A stretch of DNA of 52,005 nt from IMG/VR virus record IMGVR_UViG_3300013131_000059, positions 1 through 52,005 of that record. One strand, written 5' to 3'. A program made the translations under genes and the position numbers. The stretch's first letter is position 1; each line of letters begins with the position of its first letter. Below the pieces are notes generated by a model. That model made no database searches, was not told the DNA's origin, and saw nothing but the letters and a program-made list of their open reading frames with translations. The stretch comes from a virus. Below, piece by piece: positions 9,465 to 16,633 of the stretch.

Positions 9465-10354
9465 TGGGAAGATTAACCACTAAAGAATTAAAAGCCGATA
9501 ATTTAACAGGTACACAATGGGTTGGAATAGTTGAGGATAATGTAGATGAACTATTTGAAGGCCGTTGTCGTATCAGAGTATACGGTAAAATGGATCAAAG
9601 AGTTGATCCTGCGGATCCTACTAGTGATTTCGTTTTGCCTAAAGAAGCTTTGCCTTGGGCTAGACCTTCTGTAAGTTCTTCAGGTGGAAGCAGTACAGGA
9701 AGTGGTACATTTTCTATTCCTAAACTAGGAACTATTTTAAGAGTTACATTCGATGGCGGAAGTTACTATTCTCCAGTATATCATGAGAGCCTTTATCCAT
9801 CCGATGAAGTAAAGGCAGAGATTCAAGCGTCTTATCAAAATTCTCATATACTTATTTATGATACTGCATTTGGTTTAACTGGCGGCGGTAATGAAGAAGT
9901 TACAAATGAAAGAGAAGGAGAAAGCATTAAGGTTTTCTTTACTGAAGAAAAAGGTTTAATGATGGATTATACAACAGCAACAGGTCCAACCACTGTTAAC
10001 ATTAAGCCAGATAACTCCGTTGAAATCATTAATGCAAATGGTGATAAAATAGTTATGCTAAACGACGGTAACATTACATTTACTCATTCTGCAAAGTTCA
10101 TAATTAATAGTACTGATAATACAGAGATCAATTGTAAAGATGCAATCATTAAATGTGAAAACATGGTTGTTAATCATTCAACATCTATTGAGCTAGGTCA
10201 GGGCGCAAGTGAAAAATTAGTATTAGGAGATTCATTCCTAAAGCTATTTAATCAGCATACTCATATTGGTAACTTAGGTGCCCCAACAAGCCCACCTATA
10301 GTTCCAATGACACCTGCACAACACTTAAGTAAGAAACAAGTTAAAACAAAATAA
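9464..10354 (+). CDS. Baseplate spike protein, gp5 / gpV-like (no lysozyme domain)
   Basis: 296 residues. The N-terminal OB-fold (about 15-125) shows 'QWVGIVEDNVDELFEGRCRI', 'RVYGKMD' and 'LPWARPSVSSSGGS..GTFSIPKLGTILRVTFDGG', the pattern of spike OB domains in T4 gp5 and VgrG-like proteins. Residues ~150-250 are a repetitive beta-rich stretch ('SVEIINANGDKIVMLNDGN', 'INSTDNTEINCKDAIIKCEN') suited to an intertwined beta-helix. It ends with 'LFNQHTHIGNLGAPTSPP', a His-containing tip motif. Unlike T4 gp5 there is no lysozyme domain between the OB-fold and the helix. It is in tandem with the hub-like gene, and the small gene after it may be a tip-associated component. Confidence 0.75.
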   Translation: MGRLTTKELKADNLTGTQWVGIVEDNVDELFEGRCRIRVYGKMDQRVDPADPTSDFVLPKEALPWARPSVSSSGGSSTGSGTFSIPKLGTILRVTFDGGSYYSPVYHESLYPSDEVKAEIQASYQNSHILIYDTAFGLTGGGNEEVTNEREGESIKVFFTEEKGLMMDYTTATGPTTVNIKPDNSVEIINANGDKIVMLNDGNITFTHSAKFIINSTDNTEINCKDAIIKCENMVVNHSTSIELGQGASEKLVLGDSFLKLFNQHTHIGNLGAPTSPPIVPMTPAQHLSKKQVKTK

Positions 10355-10357
10355 GAT

Positions 10358-10648
10358 ATGCCATTAGTACAACCTACATTGAATATTGCATTGGAACAGG
10401 CCTTTGATAAGGCTATGTTTGTGTTTGCCGAAACGATTGCAAATAGTCCACAAGGAACTAATGTTGCAGATAAAGCAAGAAAGGCTGCAGCTAAAGTATT
10501 TGCTAATATAGCAACCCCTGCAATTGATCTTTATATCAAATCTGCAACTATTACCATTCCGCCCGGACAAGTAGTTTCTTCCGCTAGCGCAGCCGGCCCG
10601 GTTTTAGGGGCTACTACATTACCATCACCGCCTGCAATTATAATTTAA
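10358..10648 (+). CDS. Small spike-associated / baseplate protein
   Basis: 96 residues, starting 3 nt after the spike gene stop. The first 60 residues are helical and Ala-rich ('IALEQAFDKAMFVFAETIAN', 'DKARKAAAKVFANIATPAI'). The last 30 are Gly/Pro/Ser-rich and hydrophobic, ending in 'LPSPPAIII'. Similar short genes often follow the spike gene in large myoviruses. The position suggests a minor baseplate component or spike accessory. It is not a recognisable PAAR protein because the Pro-Ala-Ala-Arg pattern and metal-binding histidines are absent. Confidence 0.5.
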   Translation: MPLVQPTLNIALEQAFDKAMFVFAETIANSPQGTNVADKARKAAAKVFANIATPAIDLYIKSATITIPPGQVVSSASAAGPVLGATTLPSPPAIII

Positions 10649-10691
10649 ACAAATCCTATCCTACTAGGTATAAACAATAGTTTGACAAGAG

Positions 10692-10702
10692 TAATATATA
10701 AT
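10692..10702 (+). promoter_or_regulatory. TAATATATAAT late-promoter-like motif before S1 gene
   Basis: TAATATATAAT lies in the 82-nt gap before the S1-like gene, 28 nt upstream of its ATG. A TTGACA hexamer sits just upstream at 10682-10687, but its spacing is too short for a standard sigma-70 pair with this element. The gap is one of the longer ones in this block, consistent with independent transcription of the S1-like gene. Confidence 0.35.
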
Positions 10703-10730
10703 CTATAGATAATCTTCTAAATAAAAAACA

Positions 10731-11885
10731 ATGATTGAACAAGAAATTACGATCCGCGTAAGCGATGACCCGTTTGACACAAAAACATTTAAGGTTAGAG
10801 TACCTAAAGGAACAAAGATATTAAGTACTGAACCGTATGCATTAGAAGCATTAGCTCAATACGGCTTAATGGAATCTGTTGAAGACCAACTTAAGTTATG
10901 TGAAACAAGACAATCGTATACTACTGAAGGTATAATCATTTCAATTACAAAAGACAAAGAAGGAAATAAGGTAAGCGCGTTAATTGATATTGGTACAAAA
11001 TATACCGCAGCATGCTCTCTTCTTAAAGAACCTAAATCTATTCTTGAGCAATTAACGATTGGTATGATTGTTAATGTTAAAGTTAAACCAGGTGCTCATG
11101 GTATGGTTTCTGCATCTATCTCTGATGCAATAGATGAGGTTAAGACCAATGAGATAATGAATTCAATCGGTGATAAATCTGTTGCATTTACCGGTAAAAT
11201 TACAGAACTTATACATGGTGGTTATTGGGTTGAAGTAGGTGGAATTAAATGCTTTATGCCAGGATCATTAGCAGGATTAAATAAATTACATAATTTTGAA
11301 TCCTTGGTTGGCCAAGAACTTATAGTTATGCCAATTTCATTCTCTGATGAAAAAAATACAATCATTGTATCTCATCGAGCATATCTTAAGACTCTTATTC
11401 CAACTTCTCTCGACAATCTCCAAGAAAATATTAAAGAACCAATTACAGGATTTGTAACAGGTACAACTAAATTTGGTATATTTGCTGAATTTAATAGTTG
11501 CTTAACCGGTTTGATTCCAGATACTGTGCTTGATGATAAGACTCGAGAATTATTCCAGCGTGAAGGTATTAAGCCTGGCGATCCAATATCATTCTGGGTA
11601 CAAGAAATCATATCCGATAAAAAGATCATATTAACCCAACAGGGACCGCGCGAAGATTTATGGGATGGTGCATCTGATAAGTATAAACCAATGATGATCG
11701 CACCAGGAACCGTTACAAAGGTTACTAAATATGGAGCCTTTGTTGAGTTAGAAAAAGGCATCAGTGGTTTAATACATAAAACTAAGATGAAAGATACTGA
11801 ACTAAATCGTGGGGATAAAGTTTCAGTAAAGATTTTAAGTATCAGCCCTAGTGATAGAAAGATTACGATGGCGTTGACCGACTAA
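10731..11885 (+). CDS. Ribosomal protein S1-like protein with four S1 modules
   Basis: 384 residues with about four tandem S1 (OB-fold RNA-binding) modules. These lie at about 62-130, 150-216 ('FTGKITELIHGGYWVEVGG', ending 'NTIIVSHRAYLK'), 235-304 ('ITGFVTGTTKFGIFAEFNS') and 322-382 ('PGTVTKVTKYGAFVELEKG', then 'ISGLIHKTKM', 'GDKVSVKILSISPSDRKITM'). The last two show the canonical G-x-V-x-x-x-x-x-x-G-x-F-V-x-L core; the first is diverged. It most likely binds mRNA and/or the ribosome. Cellular S1 helps load mRNAs on the 30S subunit, notably those lacking SD sequences, and nearly all leaders in this phage are A-rich and SD-less. A role in favouring phage mRNAs is inference. The gene has its own 82-nt upstream gap and sits inside the tail region. 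Confidence 0.8.
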   Translation: MIEQEITIRVSDDPFDTKTFKVRVPKGTKILSTEPYALEALAQYGLMESVEDQLKLCETRQSYTTEGIIISITKDKEGNKVSALIDIGTKYTAACSLLKEPKSILEQLTIGMIVNVKVKPGAHGMVSASISDAIDEVKTNEIMNSIGDKSVAFTGKITELIHGGYWVEVGGIKCFMPGSLAGLNKLHNFESLVGQELIVMPISFSDEKNTIIVSHRAYLKTLIPTSLDNLQENIKEPITGFVTGTTKFGIFAEFNSCLTGLIPDTVLDDKTRELFQREGIKPGDPISFWVQEIISDKKIILTQQGPREDLWDGASDKYKPMMIAPGTVTKVTKYGAFVELEKGISGLIHKTKMKDTELNRGDKVSVKILSISPSDRKITMALTD

Positions 11886-11899
11886 CCATCAGGTTATTA

Positions 11900-11910
11900 G
11901 AATATATAAA
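11900..11910 (+). promoter_or_regulatory. GAATATATAAA late-promoter-like motif
   Basis: An exact GAATATATAAA element 15 nt upstream of the amidoligase ATG, in a 40-nt gap. The same 11-mer occurs at 39122-39132 and 46136-46146, and a one-base variant at 43461-43471. T4 late promoters have TATAAATA at -10; this looks like the equivalent. The function is inferred. Confidence 0.45.
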
Positions 11911-11925
11911 CAAATTAGATAATGA

Positions 11926-13224
11926 ATGTATTCTAACGAACAACTTAATGCAATTTATTCTTCTAATATAGGATTTGAATTTGAATTCTTTGCCAATGAA
12001 GATATCCAAAAGGCAAAGGAAAGCATAGCAAATACTCTTAATAAGAAGATCCGAATAGAGGAAAAGGCCCATAGTGACTTTGCCCCATCCGGTGATGTCT
12101 TTAAAATGGAACCCGATAATTCAGGTGGAACTGGTATGATTGAGCTTGTAACCGGTTCATTACCCTTTGTTGAGTCCAAATTGATTTTAGCAAAAATGCT
12201 AAAGTGGATAAGAGAGAATGGTTCAACTAATGATAGATGTTCAATACACGTTAACATTTCATTTGATGGTAAGAAATTAGGTCCTGTTGCCAATATGACA
12301 AAATTAGATATTGGTAAATTTGTACTTAACTTTAATGAGGATAAAGTATACGAAGCATTCCCAAATAGAAAAGATTCAGTATATGCTAAGTCCATTAAGT
12401 TTATCATACCTCTTAGTGGAATGACACAGCCTTCACCAGAACGAGCATTATGGAAGAACTATATGTTCGTGAATGAAAAGTATTATGGGATAAATTTTAC
12501 AAAGATCCCAAAAGGATACATTGAATTTCGTTATTTGGGTGGTGCTGATTATGAAAAGAAATATTCCACGATTTTATCAATGATGGAACATTTTATAACT
12601 TCATTGTTCGAAACTCTTGATAATCCTACATACGGTCCTGAAGATATTAAGAAATTAAATCTTGTTCTTGAAAAACACAGAGGCGTTGTTCAATCATATA
12701 AGACATACAGTAGGTTTAAAGAAATCTTTCCAAACATTACTTTAATGGTTGATCTTCAATCCGCAAAACAGATTGTTGAAATGTATTATCCTAAGATTAG
12801 AGAAAAAGTATTTGAGCTTTTAACAAAGGCTGATATGGATAGCGGATTAATTAATTATGATTCCGACACCGGAAGAATACAGATTAAAGATGCAGATCTT
12901 AAAAGATGCTTTGAAATTACAGGTGTTGATATTGTTGAATGTAAAGTAAAAGGAAACATAAAAGGTTGTGATATTTTTGATTCTGAAATCCATGATGCTT
13001 CACTATTTGAATCAAATGTATTTGGCGGAAGCACTGTAACAGGCTGTAAAGTTGAAGATTCATATGTAAGCAGAAATGTTATAGTTGATAACTGCTATGT
13101 TTTTGGACACAGAGGTGTATTCAGTGGAGAAATGGAAGGTGGTATTTTTAGACAAGGAAGAGCCACTAAATTTGCAACATTTTCAGATTCAACTGAAATC
13201 ATAGAAGTAGAAAAAATTGATTAA
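11926..13224 (+). CDS. Amidoligase-family protein with C-terminal beta-helix-like repeats
   Basis: 432 residues. The N-terminal ~300 residues match the amidoligase / glutamate-cysteine-ligase-like fold. They begin with 'NIGFEFEFFA' (Glu18, Glu20), continue with 'SGGTGMIELVTGSLPF' (Glu73) and then 'CSIHVNISFDG' (His108, Asn110), which correspond to the E-F-E, E-x-V-T-x-P and H-x-N elements of that superfamily. Such enzymes make amide bonds using ATP and are found in peptide-tagging and peptidoglycan-modifying contexts. Residues ~315-432 form short periodic repeats of polar turns ('GCDIFDSEIHDASLFESNVF', 'CKVEDSYVSRNVIVDNCYVF') like a right-handed beta-helix, an unusual fusion. It lies between the S1-like gene and structural genes. 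The substrate is unknown; a virion or cell-wall target is inference. Confidence 0.65.
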   Translation: MYSNEQLNAIYSSNIGFEFEFFANEDIQKAKESIANTLNKKIRIEEKAHSDFAPSGDVFKMEPDNSGGTGMIELVTGSLPFVESKLILAKMLKWIRENGSTNDRCSIHVNISFDGKKLGPVANMTKLDIGKFVLNFNEDKVYEAFPNRKDSVYAKSIKFIIPLSGMTQPSPERALWKNYMFVNEKYYGINFTKIPKGYIEFRYLGGADYEKKYSTILSMMEHFITSLFETLDNPTYGPEDIKKLNLVLEKHRGVVQSYKTYSRFKEIFPNITLMVDLQSAKQIVEMYYPKIREKVFELLTKADMDSGLINYDSDTGRIQIKDADLKRCFEITGVDIVECKVKGNIKGCDIFDSEIHDASLFESNVFGGSTVTGCKVEDSYVSRNVIVDNCYVFGHRGVFSGEMEGGIFRQGRATKFATFSDSTEIIEVEKID

Positions 13225-13229
13225 AGAGT

Positions 13230-14072
13230 ATGGCTTACGTAAATTGTAATGATCCTAGTTCACAAGCATGTTTAGATGCTCTTATTAAGGAAATTAATGA
13301 TGACTTAACAATAGGTTGTCAAATTCCTTTTACGGTTCCTAAAAATGAATTGGCAAGAATCATAAATAGAGCAAAGGACTATTTCTATAAAATATATGAA
13401 GATAGTGTTGAGGAAATGTATATTGCATTACCTGCAACTGCTTGGAATAAACCCAGCTTTAATAAAGGGATCGATGATTCTAGTGATACACTGTCAAGTT
13501 CAAATGTAAATAGTACAAGAGGTGTTGTTCCAATGCCTTCAACAGTTTTCTCTGTTAATAACGTGTTTGAATGGAATGGCTTTGGTGGTGAAGATGGTGG
13601 TTTTGGAAACCGTTCATTTTCTGCTGGTGACTCTGACTTTTCAATTGACAAATTTATCTACTCGGATACATACGGTGCAGGTATAGGTTCAGAGAATTTA
13701 ATGTACTATGTAATTAACTCTAGCTTTATTGATACTGCTAGGCAAGTTTTACTTCCGCAAATATCTTACTCATATAATAGGTTAACCCATAAGTTTAGAT
13801 TCCAGGGAGAATTGCCAACACATGCATGTATATTCCAAGTTTATAACACAATTCCTGATTGTGCATTATTTCAGGATGAAATGTTTATCAGATATTGTAT
13901 TGCCAAAGCAAAAATGCAGTTAGCTAGAATATTAGGTACATTCTCATTTAATCTACCTGGTAACATTACCATAAACTATGATATGATCGCTACTGAAGGT
14001 AAAGACGAGATTGATGCTATCATTGAAGAGATTAAAGGAGATGAAGGTGTTGATTACTTCTACACTGGTTAA
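13230..14072 (+). CDS. Virion structural protein (neck/baseplate candidate)
   Basis: 280 residues, starting 5 nt after the amidoligase stop. The C-terminal third ('CALFQDEMFIRYCIAKAKMQ', then 'RILGTFSFNLPGNITINYDM', then 'EGKDEIDAIIEEIKGDEG') resembles phage connector/neck-type proteins. In these a helix is followed by 'x-L-P-G-x-[IV]-T-x-[ND]' and an acidic helix; from memory this pattern occurs in gp13-type neck proteins of T4-like phages. The middle is Ser/Gly-rich with aromatic residues. The following gene is gp25. The structural role is likely; the specific T4 equivalent is not certain. Confidence 0.5.
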   Translation: MAYVNCNDPSSQACLDALIKEINDDLTIGCQIPFTVPKNELARIINRAKDYFYKIYEDSVEEMYIALPATAWNKPSFNKGIDDSSDTLSSSNVNSTRGVVPMPSTVFSVNNVFEWNGFGGEDGGFGNRSFSAGDSDFSIDKFIYSDTYGAGIGSENLMYYVINSSFIDTARQVLLPQISYSYNRLTHKFRFQGELPTHACIFQVYNTIPDCALFQDEMFIRYCIAKAKMQLARILGTFSFNLPGNITINYDMIATEGKDEIDAIIEEIKGDEGVDYFYTG

Positions 14073-14100
14073 TTTATAATATAAGACCAGTAAATTTTTA

Positions 14101-14129
14101 AGAGAATATATATTAAAAGAATATTCTCT
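14101..14129 (+). promoter_or_regulatory. Perfect inverted repeat abutting the gene 25 start codon
   Basis: AGAGAATAT (14101-14109) and ATATTCTCT (14121-14129) are exact reverse complements separated by 11 nt. The second arm ends on the base before ATG 14130. In mRNA this forms a 9-bp hairpin placed at the translation start. The 5' arm also contains the GAATATATA promoter-like element (from 14104), so it may act as DNA operator, promoter or RNA structure. T4 gene 25 is known to have a hairpin in its initiation region, which makes this placement notable. Confidence 0.5.
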
Positions 14130-14492
14130 ATGATCAACGATATTTATAGCAGAGGCCCGTCCGAGAATAAATATACGCCAGATACAATTGACGTAACGGA
14201 TGGATTGTCTCAACTTATCCTGAAAATAGAAAATGTTTTATTTACTAGAAAAGGCGATGTTTTAGGTGTTCCTGATTTTGGATGTAATCTTGAAGATTTG
14301 CTATTTTCTATTATATTAAACGAGTCAGTAATTCAGCAAAGAATTGCAAGTCAAATTCAAGCATATTGTTTACCTAATGATAATTTATATGGAATCGATG
14401 TTAGAGTATCATTTTTTAATTCGGAAGGTAGAGATGGTGCTTTAGTTGATATTTATGTAAATGAACAAAGAGTAATTGGAGCACTTTTCTAA
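14130..14492 (+). CDS. 25: Baseplate wedge protein gp25 (gpW/gp25 family)
   Basis: 120 residues, close to T4 gp25 (132). The sequence has the family layout: 'DVTDGLSQLILKIENVLFTR', then 'KGDVLGVPDFGCNLEDLLF' (the G-x-x-x-x-x-P-x-F-G-x-x-L motif typical of gp25/IraD-like proteins), then 'NESVIQQRIASQIQAYC' and a closing beta hairpin ('IDVRVSFFN', 'ALVDIYVNEQRV'). gp25 connects wedge and sheath initiation in contractile tails and is the most conserved baseplate protein of this class. It is followed 14 nt later by gp6. A hairpin immediately precedes its ATG. Confidence 0.85.
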   Translation: MINDIYSRGPSENKYTPDTIDVTDGLSQLILKIENVLFTRKGDVLGVPDFGCNLEDLLFSIILNESVIQQRIASQIQAYCLPNDNLYGIDVRVSFFNSEGRDGALVDIYVNEQRVIGALF

Positions 14493-14506
14493 AAATATTA
14501 TAATTA

Positions 14507-16363
14507 ATGTCATTCTTTAGTAAAACAAGATTAAGAGCAAAGGAGTTATTCTTTGATGCATTTGAATTTCTCCAAAGAACATATGATCAGGCCTCTGAGG
14601 TGTTTACACCTGCATCACCATTTGGACAACTTTTAACAGTTGTCGCAAACTTAGGTGAGATGATTTTTTATTACATTGAATCTGTTGCAACGGAACTTAA
14701 TATTTATAGAGCAAGAAATATTGAATCAATTTATGGCCTTTCTAGATTAACTGGGCATGATCCTACGCGAGGTATTTCTGCCAGTGGTGTAATTGGATTA
14801 AGACTAAACACAAAGGCAGGAAATCTTTTTAGTGGTGATTATGTACAAATACTAAACGGTGCAAAATTAGAAATCGGACAAAATGGGTTAACATATTTCA
14901 TTAAGTTTGATAGTGACTTTATAAGACTTGAAAAAACTAATAAGCAATTTATTAATGTAGAATTGATTCAAGGGGAAATCGATTCACAAACTTTTACTGG
15001 AAGTGGTTTACCGTTACAAAGTTATAACTTGACTACAAAAGAACCAACAGACCAATACATGGTTACATTAACGGTTGATGGTGAAATGTGGAAAAAGGTG
15101 GATTCACTTTATGATATGGGGCCTGGCCATAAAAACTTTATGTGTAAGACTAGTGTAAATGGAGGATTAAGTATATTCTTTGGAAATAACCAGTTTGGGT
15201 ATTTACCGCCACTAGGATCATTAATTATTGTTACTTATGTTAAGACTCGAGGTGCGGCTGGAAATATAGGTGGCAAAAATCTCGATATTAAATTTGTTGA
15301 TCCTGGTACTGATTATCTAGGACAGGAAGTTGACCTAAATGAAGTTCTTTCATTAAACATTGTTAGAAACCCAAATTTTGGATCAAACAGCGAGGATCCT
15401 GCATTTACAAGATTGATTGCTCCGTATCAGAGTAATTCATTCGTACTAGCAAATCCTAATAATTACATTTACTATTTAAGTAAGTATGATTTCTTTTCTT
15501 TTGTAGATGCATATAATACAAAGGACGACAAATATATTAATGATGATAACATCATATATCTTTTTCTCATTCCTGACATTAATAAAAAAATTACAAGCGA
15601 TAAAGATTATTTTAATGTAGCACTTGAAGAATTTACTTTAACTCAGGATGAAAAAGATCAAGTGATTGAAATCTTAAATAAGAGTGGTCGACAAGTTGTT
15701 ACCGCCGAGGTCAGAATAAATGATCCTATTGTAAAGAAGTATGCTATTAATGTAGTTACTCGTTGGATTGAAGGTTATGATAAAGATCAATTAGTGACGG
15801 CAATAAGAAGCACTCTAAATGATTATTTCTTAAAAGTTAATAGAAGAGATCGCATTCCTAGATCTGACTTAATTTCATTGATAGAAGATATTCCTGGTAT
15901 AGATTCAGTTAATCTATTCTTTATATCTGAAGAAAATGAAAAAGCCATCAGAGATGGTTTCTATTTTGTTCCGGTGTATGGAATTGATCCGGCTACAGAT
16001 CAAAAGGTTTTAATTGAAAACAAAAAGATTGTATTAGCCGAAGGCGAAGATCCTCAATTAGGATTAGATGAATTTGGTGATATTGTAATAGAATCAGGTG
16101 ACTTAGTTGTAATAAGAGGTGGATGGGAAGATCGTAATGGAACTTATTTTGAAGAAATTCCAATAAAGAACGGTATTGGTTCTCTTAATGTATTCTTTAA
16201 GAATGTTACTCTTGATAATCTTTATAATAAGACACAGCAGGAAAGATTTGATAAGCTTAAGAGAAACCGAGGTACTACTATTGCAACCGGAAATAATTCC
16301 AGATCAACCAACACTGGAAGATTATTGGATAACACAACACAAAAAGTAATTAAGAATCTATAA
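14507..16363 (+). CDS. 6: Baseplate wedge protein gp6 / baseplate J-like
   Basis: 618 residues, similar in size to T4 gp6 (660). The N-terminus ('FFSKTRLRAKELFFDAFEFL', 'ASEVFTPASPFGQLLTVVAN', 'EMIFYYIESVATELNIYRAR') and 'SIYGLSRLTGHDPTRGISAS' match the start of gp6/gpJ baseplate proteins. There 'A-x-x-x-G-H-D-P-x-R-x-x-x-A-x-G' leads into the beta-rich central domain. The region at about 390-470 ('QVVTAEVRINDPIVKKYAIN', 'YDKDQLVTAIRSTLNDYFLK', 'RIPRSDLISLIEDIPGIDSV') is the typical C-terminal baseplate J segment. It directly follows gp25, as in T4. It forms the wedge dimers that ring the hub. The last ~40 residues are Asn/Thr/Arg-rich. Confidence 0.8.
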   Translation: MSFFSKTRLRAKELFFDAFEFLQRTYDQASEVFTPASPFGQLLTVVANLGEMIFYYIESVATELNIYRARNIESIYGLSRLTGHDPTRGISASGVIGLRLNTKAGNLFSGDYVQILNGAKLEIGQNGLTYFIKFDSDFIRLEKTNKQFINVELIQGEIDSQTFTGSGLPLQSYNLTTKEPTDQYMVTLTVDGEMWKKVDSLYDMGPGHKNFMCKTSVNGGLSIFFGNNQFGYLPPLGSLIIVTYVKTRGAAGNIGGKNLDIKFVDPGTDYLGQEVDLNEVLSLNIVRNPNFGSNSEDPAFTRLIAPYQSNSFVLANPNNYIYYLSKYDFFSFVDAYNTKDDKYINDDNIIYLFLIPDINKKITSDKDYFNVALEEFTLTQDEKDQVIEILNKSGRQVVTAEVRINDPIVKKYAINVVTRWIEGYDKDQLVTAIRSTLNDYFLKVNRRDRIPRSDLISLIEDIPGIDSVNLFFISEENEKAIRDGFYFVPVYGIDPATDQKVLIENKKIVLAEGEDPQLGLDEFGDIVIESGDLVVIRGGWEDRNGTYFEEIPIKNGIGSLNVFFKNVTLDNLYNKTQQERFDKLKRNRGTTIATGNNSRSTNTGRLLDNTTQKVIKNL

Positions 16364-16632
16364 TGAATCAATTAACGGAAAAGAGAAGAGGTTTTGAAAG
16401 TCCTTATAAGATTGCATATGAGACCGATTGGGAGTTGAAAAATACTGGATTTGATTATGAAGAAAAGTTAATGGTTAAATCATTATCCCCTTATATGTTT
16501 CAAAATGAAAGACTGTCAAAATTTATTCTTGAGCATCTCCAACCTATTATGGTATTCTTTATTAATAAAGTTAAGTTTTTAAGAATCTATTATAATTTTG
16601 CAGTACCTAAAGATTATCAAAAAATAAACTAA
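16363..16632 (+). CDS. Small conserved-position baseplate-region protein
   Basis: 89 residues, one-base TAATG overlap with gp6 and 1 nt before the next large gene. It is helical with many aromatic residues ('RGFESPYKIAYETDWELKN', 'LSPYMFQNERLSKFILEHLQ', 'KFLRIYYNFAVPKDYQKIN'). Not recognised. The tight coupling with gp6 and the large wedge-position protein suggests a small wedge component or an assembly partner. Confidence 0.5.
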   Translation: MNQLTEKRRGFESPYKIAYETDWELKNTGFDYEEKLMVKSLSPYMFQNERLSKFILEHLQPIMVFFINKVKFLRIYYNFAVPKDYQKIN

Positions 16633-16633
16633 T

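Noticed and set aside
10682-10702. Standard sigma-70 promoter (TTGACA and a TATAAT)
   Set aside because: The spacing between TTGACA and the TATAAT inside the motif is about 11 nt, too short for a 16-18 nt spacer.
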